Below are positions 5,973-13,321 of a DNA stretch of 20,973 nucleotides, piece after piece. The notes under the pieces were generated by a model. The model had not been told where the DNA came from. It ran no database searches and saw only the letters and a program-made list of their open reading frames with translations. The translations under genes and the position numbers were made by a program. The DNA is taken from the NCBI GenBank assembly GCA_035651055.1, contig DASRGK010000097.1, forward strand, positions 1 to 20,973. Reading direction: 5' to 3'. The stretch comes from JAFKKF01 sp035651055. GTDB taxonomy: Bacteria > Pseudomonadota > Alphaproteobacteria > Rhizobiales > Kaistiaceae. The first letter of the stretch is position 1; each line of letters opens with the position of its first letter.

Positions 5973-6914
5973 ATGACGGTCGCTTTCACGTTTCCCGGCC
6001 AGGGCAGCCAGGCCGTCGGCATGGGCAAGGGGCTCGCCGAGACGTTCCCGGAAGCGCGCCGCGTCTTCGATGAGGTCGACGAGGCGCTCGGCGAAACGCT
6101 CTCCACCGTCATCTTCGAGGGACCGGCGGAGACCCTCACCCTCACCGAAAATGCGCAGCCGGCGCTGATGGCGGTAAGCCTCGCCGCGCTCCGGGCGCTC
6201 GAAACGCGCGGCTTCAGCCTTGCCGCGAAGGTGGCCCATGTCGCCGGCCACTCGCTCGGCGAGTATTCCGCGCTCGCCGCCGCGGGCAGTCTCGGGATCG
6301 GCGAGGCGGCGAGGCTTCTCCGGATTCGGGGCAGGGCAATGCAGAAGGCGGTCCCGGTCGGAACCGGGGCGATGGCGGCGCTGATCGGCCTCGACCTCGA
6401 CGCGGCACGCGCGGTCGCGGCAGAGGCGGCCGAGAGCGAAGTCTGCGAGGCCGCCAACGACAATGGCGGCGGTCAGGTCGTCGTCTCGGGCAACCGCGCC
6501 GCGGTCGAACGCGCGGTCGAGATCGCCAAAGGCAGGGGCGCCAAGCGGGCGATCCTTCTTCCGGTGAGCGCCCCGTTCCACTGCGCGCTGATGGCGCCGG
6601 CCGCGGAGGCGATGGCAGCGGCCCTGGCCGGGGCGACGATCCGTGCGCCGGCGGTCCCGGTGGTGTGCAACGTGACGGCCCGGCCGACCCGCGATCCAGC
6701 CGTAATCCGCGAGAACCTCGTCAAGCAGGTCACCGGCATGGTGCGCTGGCGCGAGTCCGTGGCATGGCTGGCAGGCGCCGGCGCGACGCTCTTCGTTGAG
6801 GTCGGCGCCGGAAAGGTGCTGTCCGGCCTGGCAAAGCGAATCGCCGGCGACGCGGAGACGCTGGCGGTCGGCGCGCCGGCGGATATCGATCCCGCCCTGG
6901 CCCGGCTAGGCTGA
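5973..6914 (+). CDS. fabD: Malonyl-CoA:ACP transacylase
   Basis: Transfers the malonyl group from CoA to acyl carrier protein, supplying the two-carbon donor for fatty acid chain extension in the cytoplasm. The 313-residue length is normal. The oxyanion loop FPGQGSQAVGMG lies at 7-18, the nucleophile S94 is in GHSLGEYSA, R119 (RIRGRAMQ) matches the malonate-binding arginine, and H203 (APFHCALM) completes the catalytic pair. The conserved VPVGTGAMAALIGL follows at 127-140. It is first in the fab cluster and lies 18 nt upstream of fabG. The start is set by the conserved VAFTFPGQGSQ N-terminus. No strong ribosome binding site is visible. Confidence 0.97.
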   Translation: MTVAFTFPGQGSQAVGMGKGLAETFPEARRVFDEVDEALGETLSTVIFEGPAETLTLTENAQPALMAVSLAALRALETRGFSLAAKVAHVAGHSLGEYSALAAAGSLGIGEAARLLRIRGRAMQKAVPVGTGAMAALIGLDLDAARAVAAEAAESEVCEAANDNGGGQVVVSGNRAAVERAVEIAKGRGAKRAILLPVSAPFHCALMAPAAEAMAAALAGATIRAPAVPVVCNVTARPTRDPAVIRENLVKQVTGMVRWRESVAWLAGAGATLFVEVGAGKVLSGLAKRIAGDAETLAVGAPADIDPALARLG

Positions 6915-6932
6915 CGAGGAGGAGAGCGAAGC

Positions 6933-7670
6933 ATGTTCGCCCTGAATGACAAGCGCGCCCTGGTAACCGGCGCCAGCGGCTCGATCGGCGGCGGCATCGC
7001 GCGGGCGCTGCACGGTCAGGGAGCGATCGTCGGGCTCTCCGGAACGCGCCGCGAAGCGCTGGAGGCGCTCGCCGCCGAACTGGGCTCGCGCTGCCATGTC
7101 CTGCCCTGCGACCTGTCCGACGCAGCACAGGTCGAGGAGCTCATTCCGCAGACGGAGGCCGCGATGGGCGAGGTCGAGATCCTCGTCAACAATGCGGGGC
7201 TCAATCGCGACAACCTCGCGCCGCGCATCTCGGACGCCGACTGGGACAAGGTCATCGCCGTCGATCTCACCGCCGCCTTCCGCCTGTGCCGGCTCGCGCT
7301 CCGCCCGATGATGCGCAAGCGCTGGGGCCGAATCATCTCGATCTCGTCGGTGGTCGCCTTCACCGGCAATGCCGGCCAGTCGAACTACGCCGCGGCCAAG
7401 GCCGGCCTCGTCGGCCTCACCAAGGCGCTGGCGCAGGAATACGCGGCGCGGAACGTGACGGTGAACTGCATCGCGCCCGGATTCATCACGTCTCCGATGA
7501 CCGATGCGCTCAACGAAAAACAGCGCGAGACGATCCTCGCGCGGGTGCCCTCCAAACGCCTCGGCACGGCCGCCGAGATCGGCGCCGCCGCGGTCTATCT
7601 TGCCAGCGAGGAGGCCGGCTACGTCACCGGCCAGACGATCCACGTCAACGGCGGTATGGCGATGATATGA
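6933..7670 (+). CDS. fabG: 3-oxoacyl-[acyl-carrier-protein] reductase
   Basis: Short-chain dehydrogenase that reduces 3-ketoacyl-ACP with NADPH in each round of fatty acid elongation. The 245-residue protein has the cofactor motif TGASGSIGGGI (12-22), NNAG (86-89), and catalytic S139, Y152 and K156 (YAAAK). It ends with the FabG hallmark YVTGQTIHVNGGMAMI. The usual asparagine of the SDR catalytic tetrad is replaced by aspartate at 111 (VIAVDLTAAF); this substitution also occurs in other FabG-like proteins as far as I recall. A strong GGAGGAG precedes the ATG. It is co-transcribed with fabD, and an intrinsic terminator follows 88 nt after the stop. Confidence 0.96.
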   Translation: MFALNDKRALVTGASGSIGGGIARALHGQGAIVGLSGTRREALEALAAELGSRCHVLPCDLSDAAQVEELIPQTEAAMGEVEILVNNAGLNRDNLAPRISDADWDKVIAVDLTAAFRLCRLALRPMMRKRWGRIISISSVVAFTGNAGQSNYAAAKAGLVGLTKALAQEYAARNVTVNCIAPGFITSPMTDALNEKQRETILARVPSKRLGTAAEIGAAAVYLASEEAGYVTGQTIHVNGGMAMI

Positions 7671-7757
7671 CAGGAGAAATCGCCGTTATCGACGCACGCG
7701 GCAGCCGCCGTTTCGACGGCCCGGCCGCGACTGGTCAAGGGTAGGGAAGTATGTTAG

Positions 7758-7793
7758 GACCGGCCAAATCGTTGAAGGATTTGCGGTCTTTTT
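7758..7793 (+). terminator. Intrinsic terminator between fabG and acpP
   Basis: Two stacked stems form one hairpin. GACCG (7758-7762) pairs with CGGTC (7784-7788), and after a 2-nt bulge CAAATC (7765-7770) pairs with GATTTG (7778-7783), closing a 7-nt loop. Five Ts (7789-7793) follow directly. It would end or attenuate the fabD-fabG transcript. The next 150 nt to acpP must then hold an acpP promoter, and I did not find a convincing one. Confidence 0.75.
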
Positions 7794-7943
7794 GGGCAGG
7801 TAGCAGTTTCTTTTGCGATGTGGCGATTGCGCCGTCCAACCGGCCGCCATCACCCGTTCACTGCAGAGCCGACGATCGCTCGCTCGCGGAGGGAACGGTC
7901 CTTCGGAGTGTGATCCAGTTTTGAGGCAATTGAGGTTCTAGAG

Positions 7944-8180
7944 ATGGCTGATATCGCTGAACGGGTGAAGAAGATTGTGATCGAGCATCTTGGCGTCGAT
8001 GCCGACAAGGTGGTCGAGGGGGCGAGCTTCATCGACGACCTCGGCGCCGACAGTCTCGACACGGTTGAACTCGTCATGGCCTTCGAGGAGGAGTTTGGCG
8101 TCGAGATACCGGACGATGCCGCCGAGACGATCCTCACCGTCGGCGACGCCATCAATTTTCTGGAAAAGAACGCCGCCTGA
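7944..8180 (+). CDS. acpP: Acyl carrier protein
   Basis: Small acidic carrier that holds the growing acyl chain on a 4'-phosphopantetheine arm. The 78 residues contain the attachment motif GADSLDTVELVM with S37 as the modified serine, the usual lead-in FIDDLGAD, and the helix III segment EFGVEIPDDAAETI. GAGG lies 8 nt before the ATG. It sits behind the terminator at 7758-7793 in a 273-nt gap after fabG, so it probably has its own strong promoter, as expected for one of the most abundant cell proteins. A GGAAC at 7892-7896 has no matching -10 element and is not counted as a promoter. Confidence 0.98.
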   Translation: MADIAERVKKIVIEHLGVDADKVVEGASFIDDLGADSLDTVELVMAFEEEFGVEIPDDAAETILTVGDAINFLEKNAA

Positions 8181-8207
8181 GTGGGCGCGATTCACGATGA
8201 CGCATAA

Positions 8208-8229
8208 CCCCGGTCCTGCCGGTCCGGGG
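8208..8229. repeat. Hairpin between acpP and fabF
   Basis: Arms CCCCGG (8208-8213) and CCGGGG (8224-8229) pair around a 10-nt loop in the 63-nt gap between acpP and fabF. No T run follows, so it is not an intrinsic terminator on its own. It could stabilise the 3' end of an abundant acpP transcript and lower expression of fabF. Confidence 0.4.
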
Positions 8230-8243
8230 CGGAGCGTGTCTCG

Positions 8244-9503
8244 ATGAGACGTGTCGTCGTCACCGGCCTTGGCATGGTCACGCCGCTCGGCTGCGGCGTC
8301 GATGTGACGTGGTCGAATCTCCTGGCCGGGAAGAGCGGCGCCGTCCACATCACCGATTTCGACGTCAGCGATCTCGCCTGCCAGATCGCCTGCCAGGTAC
8401 CGCGCGGGCCGAAGGCCGAGGGGAAGTTCGACCCCGAGGAATGGATGGAGGCCAAGGAGGTCCGCAAGGTCGACGACTTCATCGTCTATGCGATGGCCGC
8501 CGCCGACCAGGCGCTCGACGATGCCGGCTGGCACCCCGCGACCCGGGACGACCAGACCGCGACCGGCGTGCTCATCGGTTCCGGCATCGGCGGCATCGGC
8601 GGCATCTACGACGCCTCGATCACGCTGAAGGAGCGGGGACCGCGCCGCATCAGCCCGTTCTTCATTCCGGGGCGCCTGATCAACCTCGCCTCCGGCCAGG
8701 TCTCGATCCGCCACCAGCTGAAGGGGCCGAACCATTCCGTGGTCACCGCCTGCTCGACCGGCGCGCATGCCATCGGCGACGCCTCGCGCCTGATCGCGCT
8801 CGGCGATGCAGACGTGATGGTGGCCGGCGGAACGGAATCGCCGGTCAACCGCCTGTCGCTCGCAGGCTTCGCCGCCTGCCGGGCGCTCGCCACCGCGTTC
8901 AACGACCGCCCCACCCAGGCTTCGCGCCCCTATGACAGGGATCGCGACGGTTTCGTCATGGGGGAGGGCGCCGGGGTCGTCGTGCTCGAGGAGCGCGACC
9001 ATGCGCTCGCCCGCGGCGCGCGCATCTACGGCGAGGTCGTCGGCTATGGCCTCTCCGGCGACGCATTCCACATCACCGCGCCCGCCGAAGACGGCGACGG
9101 CGCCGAGCGCTGCATGCGCATGGCGCTGAAGCGCGCCGGCATCTCCGCCGGCGAGGTCGACTACATCAACGCGCACGGCACCTCGACCATGGCCGACGAG
9201 ATCGAGCTGCACGCGGTCGAGCGCGTGCTCGGCAACGCCGTCGGCAAGGCATCGATGTCGTCGACCAAGTCGGCGACCGGTCACCTGCTCGGCGCCGCCG
9301 GCGCGGTCGAGGCGATCTTCTCGCTGCTCGCCATCCGCGACAATCTCGCGCCGGCGACCATCAACCTCGACAACCCTTCCGTCGAAACCGCGCTCGACCT
9401 CGTCCCGCACACGCCCCGGAAGCGGCAGGTCGATATCGCGCTTTCCAACTCGTTCGGCTTCGGCGGGACCAACGCCTCGATCATCTTCCGCCGCCATCCG
9501 TGA
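8244..9503 (+). CDS. fabF: 3-oxoacyl-[acyl-carrier-protein] synthase II
   Basis: Condensing enzyme that joins malonyl-ACP to acyl-ACP during chain elongation. The 419-residue protein begins MRRVVVTGLGMVTPLGCGV. It carries the thiolase-type catalytic set: C170 (VVTACSTGAH), H311 (NAHGTST), K342 and H347 (STKSATGHLLGAAGA). The C-terminal glycine loop NSFGFGGTNAS is intact. In E. coli FabF elongates palmitoleate to cis-vaccenate, the latter being a substrate of the cyclopropane synthases also encoded in this window, but the substrate range here is inferred. It lies 63 nt after acpP, in the same orientation. Confidence 0.97.
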   Translation: MRRVVVTGLGMVTPLGCGVDVTWSNLLAGKSGAVHITDFDVSDLACQIACQVPRGPKAEGKFDPEEWMEAKEVRKVDDFIVYAMAAADQALDDAGWHPATRDDQTATGVLIGSGIGGIGGIYDASITLKERGPRRISPFFIPGRLINLASGQVSIRHQLKGPNHSVVTACSTGAHAIGDASRLIALGDADVMVAGGTESPVNRLSLAGFAACRALATAFNDRPTQASRPYDRDRDGFVMGEGAGVVVLEERDHALARGARIYGEVVGYGLSGDAFHITAPAEDGDGAERCMRMALKRAGISAGEVDYINAHGTSTMADEIELHAVERVLGNAVGKASMSSTKSATGHLLGAAGAVEAIFSLLAIRDNLAPATINLDNPSVETALDLVPHTPRKRQVDIALSNSFGFGGTNASIIFRRHP

Positions 9504-9518
9504 GCGCGACGCTGCGGG

Positions 9519-9540
9519 GGCGAAATCGCGTTTTCGCCCA
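9519..9540. repeat. Perfect hairpin between fabF and mltG
   Basis: Arms GGGCGAAA (9519-9526) and TTTCGCCC (9533-9540) form an 8-bp stem with a 6-nt loop, beginning 16 nt after the fabF stop. The bases after it (AAATTGATGATAC) are not a T run in either direction. It may be a processing or stability element inside a continuing transcript, or a weak terminator. Confidence 0.45.
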
Positions 9541-9600
9541 AATTGATGATACAGTCGCGCCGCCGCCAAAACGGCAAGAATCGGGCCAGAGAACTGCGTG

Positions 9601-10860
9601 ATGAGTGACATCAGGCGCGAGCCGTTTTCGAGCGACGCCGACATCCTGACCGCGCGTCTGGCGGCCGGGAACCGGTCGGCGCCGAAGAGCCCGACCGAGG
9701 CGCTGCAGCCCGAGCTCATCCCGCCGCCGCCCGTCCGTTCGCAGGCCGCCCGCCATCCGGCGGTCGTCGTCCTCAACTTCGCGCTGACGATCGCGATCAT
9801 CGCGGTCGTCGCGATCGGCGCGGCGCTCTTCATCGGCCGCGCGCAGTTCGAGAAGCCGGGCAGTTTCGATCAGGACCGCACGATCACCATCCAGCCGGGG
9901 CAGGGGCTCTCGACCATCGCCGAGCAGCTTCAGAAGAATGGCCTCATTTCGAGCAAGTGGCTGTTCATCGCCGGCGTCTGGCTGAGCCGCCAGGAGAATG
10001 CGGTCAAGGCCGGCGAGTACCAGATCCCGGCCCACTCCTCGATGCAGGCAATCATGGAGACGATGGTCTCCGGCAAGGGCATCCTCTACGCGGTGACCAT
10101 CCCGGAGGGCCTGACCAGCCAGCAGATCGTCGACCGGCTGAATGCCGATCCGGTGCTGGAAGGCGATCCCGTCGCCGCGCCGCCCGAGGGCAGCCTCCTG
10201 CCGGAGACGTACAAGTTCACGCGCGGCGACACGCGCCAGAGCCTCGTCGCCCGCATGCAGCGCGAGCGCGATCACCTGGTCGACGATATCTGGAAGCGGC
10301 GGGCGCCCGACCTGCCGCTGAAGAGCAAGGAGGAGCTGGTGGTCCTCGCGTCGGTGGTCGAGAAGGAGACCGCGCTCGCCGACGAGCGCAGCCGCGTCGC
10401 TGCGGTCTTCATCAACCGCCTGCGCCAGAACATGCGCCTGCAGTCGGACCCGACGGTGGTCTATGGCCTCTTCGCGGGCAAGGGGAAGCCGGCCGGCTAC
10501 ACCCTGTCGCGCGCCGACCTCGAATCCAATTCGCCCTACAACACCTATGTCGTCGACGGCCTGCCGCCCGGTCCGATCGCCAATCCCGGTCGCGCCTCGC
10601 TCGAAGCGGTCGCCAATCCTTCCCGTACCCGCGACCTCTTCTTCGTCGCCGACGGCACGGGCGGGCACGCCTTCGCCGAGACGTACGAGGAGCACCTGCG
10701 CAACGTCGCCCGCTGGCGTCAGGTGAACGGCGGGGGCGGGGCCGCGGCCGACGCGCCGCCAGCGCCCGCTCCCGACGCCGGTACCGACAATGGCGGCGAT
10801 GACAGCGTCTCGGCCGGCGCCGGACCGGTGAAGACGCCGAAGCCCAAGCCGGCGCAATGA
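9601..10860 (+). CDS. mltG: Endolytic murein transglycosylase MltG (YceG family)
   Basis: Inner-membrane enzyme that cleaves nascent peptidoglycan glycan strands and is thought to set their length. The 419-residue protein has a cytoplasmic proline-rich segment (about 1-52), one transmembrane helix (about 53-79), a LysM-like subdomain (about 93-165), and the catalytic YceG domain. The catalytic glutamate is E254 in LASVVEKETALADERSRVA, followed by INRLRQNMRLQSDPTVVYG. The C-terminal 45 residues are low-complexity G, A, P and D. An alternative GTG lies one codon upstream (9598). It overlaps yicC by 4 nt (ATGA). This placement between fabF and yicC-gmk links fatty acid and cell-wall synthesis in one transcription unit. 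Confidence 0.95.
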   Translation: MSDIRREPFSSDADILTARLAAGNRSAPKSPTEALQPELIPPPPVRSQAARHPAVVVLNFALTIAIIAVVAIGAALFIGRAQFEKPGSFDQDRTITIQPGQGLSTIAEQLQKNGLISSKWLFIAGVWLSRQENAVKAGEYQIPAHSSMQAIMETMVSGKGILYAVTIPEGLTSQQIVDRLNADPVLEGDPVAAPPEGSLLPETYKFTRGDTRQSLVARMQRERDHLVDDIWKRRAPDLPLKSKEELVVLASVVEKETALADERSRVAAVFINRLRQNMRLQSDPTVVYGLFAGKGKPAGYTLSRADLESNSPYNTYVVDGLPPGPIANPGRASLEAVANPSRTRDLFFVADGTGGHAFAETYEEHLRNVARWRQVNGGGGAAADAPPAPAPDAGTDNGGDDSVSAGAGPVKTPKPKPAQ

Positions 10861-11780
10861 CCGCGGCTGGTCTGCGGCCCGTGCAGGCTGCCGGGAACCG
10901 GACCCCGGCCAGCATGACCGGCTTTGCCCGCACCGCCGGCGTCGACGCCGGCCGCAGCTGGGTCTGGGAGCTGCGCTCCGTCAACGGCAAGGGTCTGGAC
11001 ATCCGCCTCCGCCTGCCGCCGCGGCTCGAACGTCTCGAAGCCGCGGCGCGCGAGCGGGTTGCCCGGCGCATTACCCGCGGCAACGTTCAGGCGACGCTGT
11101 CCTTCGCGTCGGGCGCCGAAGGGGAAACCTTCCGCATCAACGAGGCGGTGCTTGCCGACGTGCTTGCCGCGATCGAACGGCTTGCGCCCCGCGTCAACGC
11201 GCAGCCGCCGACGCTGGACGGGATTCTGTCGATCAAGGGCGTGGTCGAGTTCGCCGAAGCGATTCCCGAGACCGACCCGACCTTCGACGCACGGCTCCTC
11301 GCTTCGCTCGACGACGCGCTGGCCAGTCTGGTGGCGATACGCAGCCAGGAGGGAGCCGCGATCGCCGCGGTGCTCGGGCTTCGCCTCGACGAGATTGCGC
11401 GGCTGGCGGGCACGGCCGAGGCTTCGCCGGCGCGGACGCCGCAGGCCATCCGCAATCGCCTCGCCGAGCAGGTCGCGATGCTGCTTGACGCGGCGCCGGC
11501 GCTCGATCCCGACCGGCTCTTTCAGGAGGCCGTCCTCCTCGCCACCAAGGCCGATATCCGGGAGGAACTGGACCGCCTCTCCGCGCATGTCGAGGCGGCC
11601 CGCCTGCTGATCGCGGAAGGCGGCGCGGTCGGCCGCCGGCTCGATTTCCTCGCCCAGGAATTCAACCGCGAGGTCAACACACTCTGCGCCAAGGCCAACG
11701 ACCGCGAGCTGACCGCGATCGGACTCGATCTGAAGGCTGTCGTCGACCAGTTCCGGGAGCAGGTCCAGAACCTGGAGTAA
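10857..11780 (+). CDS. yicC: YicC family protein, putative endoribonuclease
   Basis: YicC proteins are reported to act as endoribonucleases that take part in small RNA turnover; the substrate here is unknown. The N-terminal domain begins SMTGFAR (19-25) and includes LRSVNGKGLDIRLRLP. The C-terminal domain carries KADIREELDRLSAHVE, then GRRLDFLAQEFNREVNTLCAKA and a closing coiled segment. The start is uncertain. The ATG at 10857 overlaps the mltG stop and gives 307 residues, while the next ATG at 10914 gives 288, the more usual length. I kept the upstream start because of the ATGA coupling and because relatives normally have a few residues before SMTGFAR. Its stop is 4 nt before gmk, so the two are surely co-translated or closely coupled. 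Confidence 0.93.
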   Translation: MTAAGLRPVQAAGNRTPASMTGFARTAGVDAGRSWVWELRSVNGKGLDIRLRLPPRLERLEAAARERVARRITRGNVQATLSFASGAEGETFRINEAVLADVLAAIERLAPRVNAQPPTLDGILSIKGVVEFAEAIPETDPTFDARLLASLDDALASLVAIRSQEGAAIAAVLGLRLDEIARLAGTAEASPARTPQAIRNRLAEQVAMLLDAAPALDPDRLFQEAVLLATKADIREELDRLSAHVEAARLLIAEGGAVGRRLDFLAQEFNREVNTLCAKANDRELTAIGLDLKAVVDQFREQVQNLE

Positions 11781-11784
11781 CGCC

Positions 11785-12495
11785 ATGCCGGCGGCGCGCC
11801 GAGGCCTGATGCTGGTGCTTTCCTCGCCCTCCGGCGCGGGAAAGTCGACGCTGTCGCGCATGCTGCGCGAATCCGACCCCGGCATCGCCCTGTCGATCTC
11901 GGTGACCACTCGCGCCCGCCGCCACAGCGAGGTCGAGGGGGTCCACTACTTCTTCATCGACAAGGACCGCTTCGCGCGCATGCGCGACAACGGCGAGCTG
12001 CTCGAGTGGGCGGAGGTCCACGGCAACCTCTATGCCACGCCGCGCGCCCCGGTCGCCGAGGCGCTGGCGGCCGGCCGCGACGTCCTCTTCGACATCGACT
12101 GGCAGGGCACGCAGCAGATCAAGCGCGCCATGCCCGAGGATGTCGCCGCGATCTTCGTCCTTCCCCCGTCGATGGCCGAGCTGCGCGCGCGCCTGGAGCG
12201 CCGGGCGGAGGACGACGGCGCGGTCATCCGGAAGCGTCTTGCCAATGCCCGCACCGAAATCGCGCACTGGGTCGAGTATGACTACGTCATCGTCAACCGC
12301 GACCTGCAGGATTCCTACTACGCCGCGCGGACCATTCTCGATGCCGAGCGGGCCCGCCGCGAATCGCCGCCGGCCGAAGCGCGCGTCGCGAAAGCCGGCG
12401 TCTTCCGCCGGCAGGCGCAGCCGGAGCTGGAGGGGCTGGTGAAAGCCCTGCTCTCGGAGGACGACGAAACCGTCAGGGCGGCCGGGAACGCCTGA
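11785..12495 (+). CDS. gmk: Guanylate kinase
   Basis: Phosphorylates GMP to GDP with ATP, an essential step in making GTP and recycling cyclic GMP. The P-loop is SSPSGAGKST (13-22). The GMP-binding region follows as SISVTTRARRHSEVEGVHYFFI, then the lid region with RLERRAEDDGAVIRKRL. The 236-residue protein is somewhat longer than E. coli Gmk (207) because of a poorly conserved C-terminal tail from about 195. GGAG lies shortly before the ATG, overlapping the yicC stop region. The last 23 nt overlap the 3' end of the convergent rsmA. Confidence 0.97.
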   Translation: MPAARRGLMLVLSSPSGAGKSTLSRMLRESDPGIALSISVTTRARRHSEVEGVHYFFIDKDRFARMRDNGELLEWAEVHGNLYATPRAPVAEALAAGRDVLFDIDWQGTQQIKRAMPEDVAAIFVLPPSMAELRARLERRAEDDGAVIRKRLANARTEIAHWVEYDYVIVNRDLQDSYYAARTILDAERARRESPPAEARVAKAGVFRRQAQPELEGLVKALLSEDDETVRAAGNA

Positions 12496-13321
12496 GCGCT
12501 TCGGCGAGCGCGACGAAGCCTTCGACCGGTATCTCTTCCGCCCGCACCGTCCCCGGGATGCCCGCCGCCTCGAGGAGGGGCAGCGGATCGACGCCGAGAA
12601 GCCGGAGGCTCTGCCGGACCATCTTGCGGCGCTGGTTGAACGCGGCGGCCGTGACCCTCTCCAGTATGTCCGCGTCGGCAGGCAGCGGCCTTGCCCGCGG
12701 CACCAGGCGGACGACCGAGGAGGTAACCTTCGGCGGCGGTGTGAAGGCGCGTGGCGGAATGTCGAAGAGGAGTTCCGCCTCGCTCCGCCAGCCGGCAAGG
12801 ACGCCGAGCCGCCCGTAGGCCTTCGTGCCCGACGCCGCGACGATGCGCTCGGCGACCTCGCGCTGGAACATCAGCGTCATCGAGCCGTACCAGGGCGGCC
12901 ACGGCTCGGCGCGCAGCCAGCCGACCAGAAGCGGCGTCGCGATGTTGTAGGGGAGGTTGGCGACGATCTTCGCCGGCCCGGCGACCAGCGCTGCCATATC
13001 GACGGCCAGCGCGTCCCCCGGCACGACGGTCAGGCGGCCGGGGTAGTGCGCCGCGATCTCGGCGAGCGCGCCGAGGCAGTGCTCGTCCCGCTCGATCGCG
13101 ATGACTTCTTTCGCGCCCTCGGCGAGCAAGGCGCGCGTCAGGCCGCCCGGACCCGGGCCGACCTCGACCACGGTCACGTTGCCGAGGTCGCCCGCGGCGC
13201 GGGCGATCCGGCCGGTGAGATTGAGGTCGAGAAGGAAGTTCTGGCCAAGCGCTCTCGCCGCGCGGATGCCGTGCCGGGCGATGACCTCGCGGAGCGGCGG
13301 CAGGCCGTCGCCGGAACTCAT
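12473..13321 (-). CDS. rsmA: 16S rRNA (adenine-1518/1519-N6) dimethyltransferase
   Basis: Dimethylates two adjacent adenosines in the 3'-terminal hairpin of 16S rRNA late in 30S assembly; loss gives kasugamycin resistance in E. coli (ksgA). The 282-residue protein shows the N-terminal ALGQNFLLDLNLTGRIA, SAM motif VVEVGPGPGGLT (51-62), E77 after the second strand, D103, and the catalytic NLPYNIATPLL (122-132). The frame is open to 14128, but the true start is the ATG at 13321. It overlaps the pdxA stop (ATGA) and matches the family N-terminus. It is the last gene of the lptF operon. The stop lies inside the 3' end of convergent gmk. Confidence 0.96.
   Translation of the reverse strand: MSSGDGLPPLREVIARHGIRAARALGQNFLLDLNLTGRIARAAGDLGNVTVVEVGPGPGGLTRALLAEGAKEVIAIERDEHCLGALAEIAAHYPGRLTVVPGDALAVDMAALVAGPAKIVANLPYNIATPLLVGWLRAEPWPPWYGSMTLMFQREVAERIVAASGTKAYGRLGVLAGWRSEAELLFDIPPRAFTPPPKVTSSVVRLVPRARPLPADADILERVTAAAFNQRRKMVRQSLRLLGVDPLPLLEAAGIPGTVRAEEIPVEGFVALAEALRRSRPP

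Noticed and set aside
7667..7744. A 25-codon frame starting at the fabG stop (ATGA overlap)
   Set aside because: The peptide has no notable property, no hydrophobic segment or motif, and is the end of a longer compositional frame within fabG. It was not enough to call a gene.
7892..7916. A GGAAC sequence upstream of acpP as an EcfG promoter
   Set aside because: The bases 16 to 17 nt downstream do not read CGTT or a close variant, so only half of the motif is present.
7938..9833. A 631-codon open frame on the minus strand, antisense to acpP and fabF
   Set aside because: It is a compositional shadow of acpP and fabF with no domain or ribosome binding site of its own.
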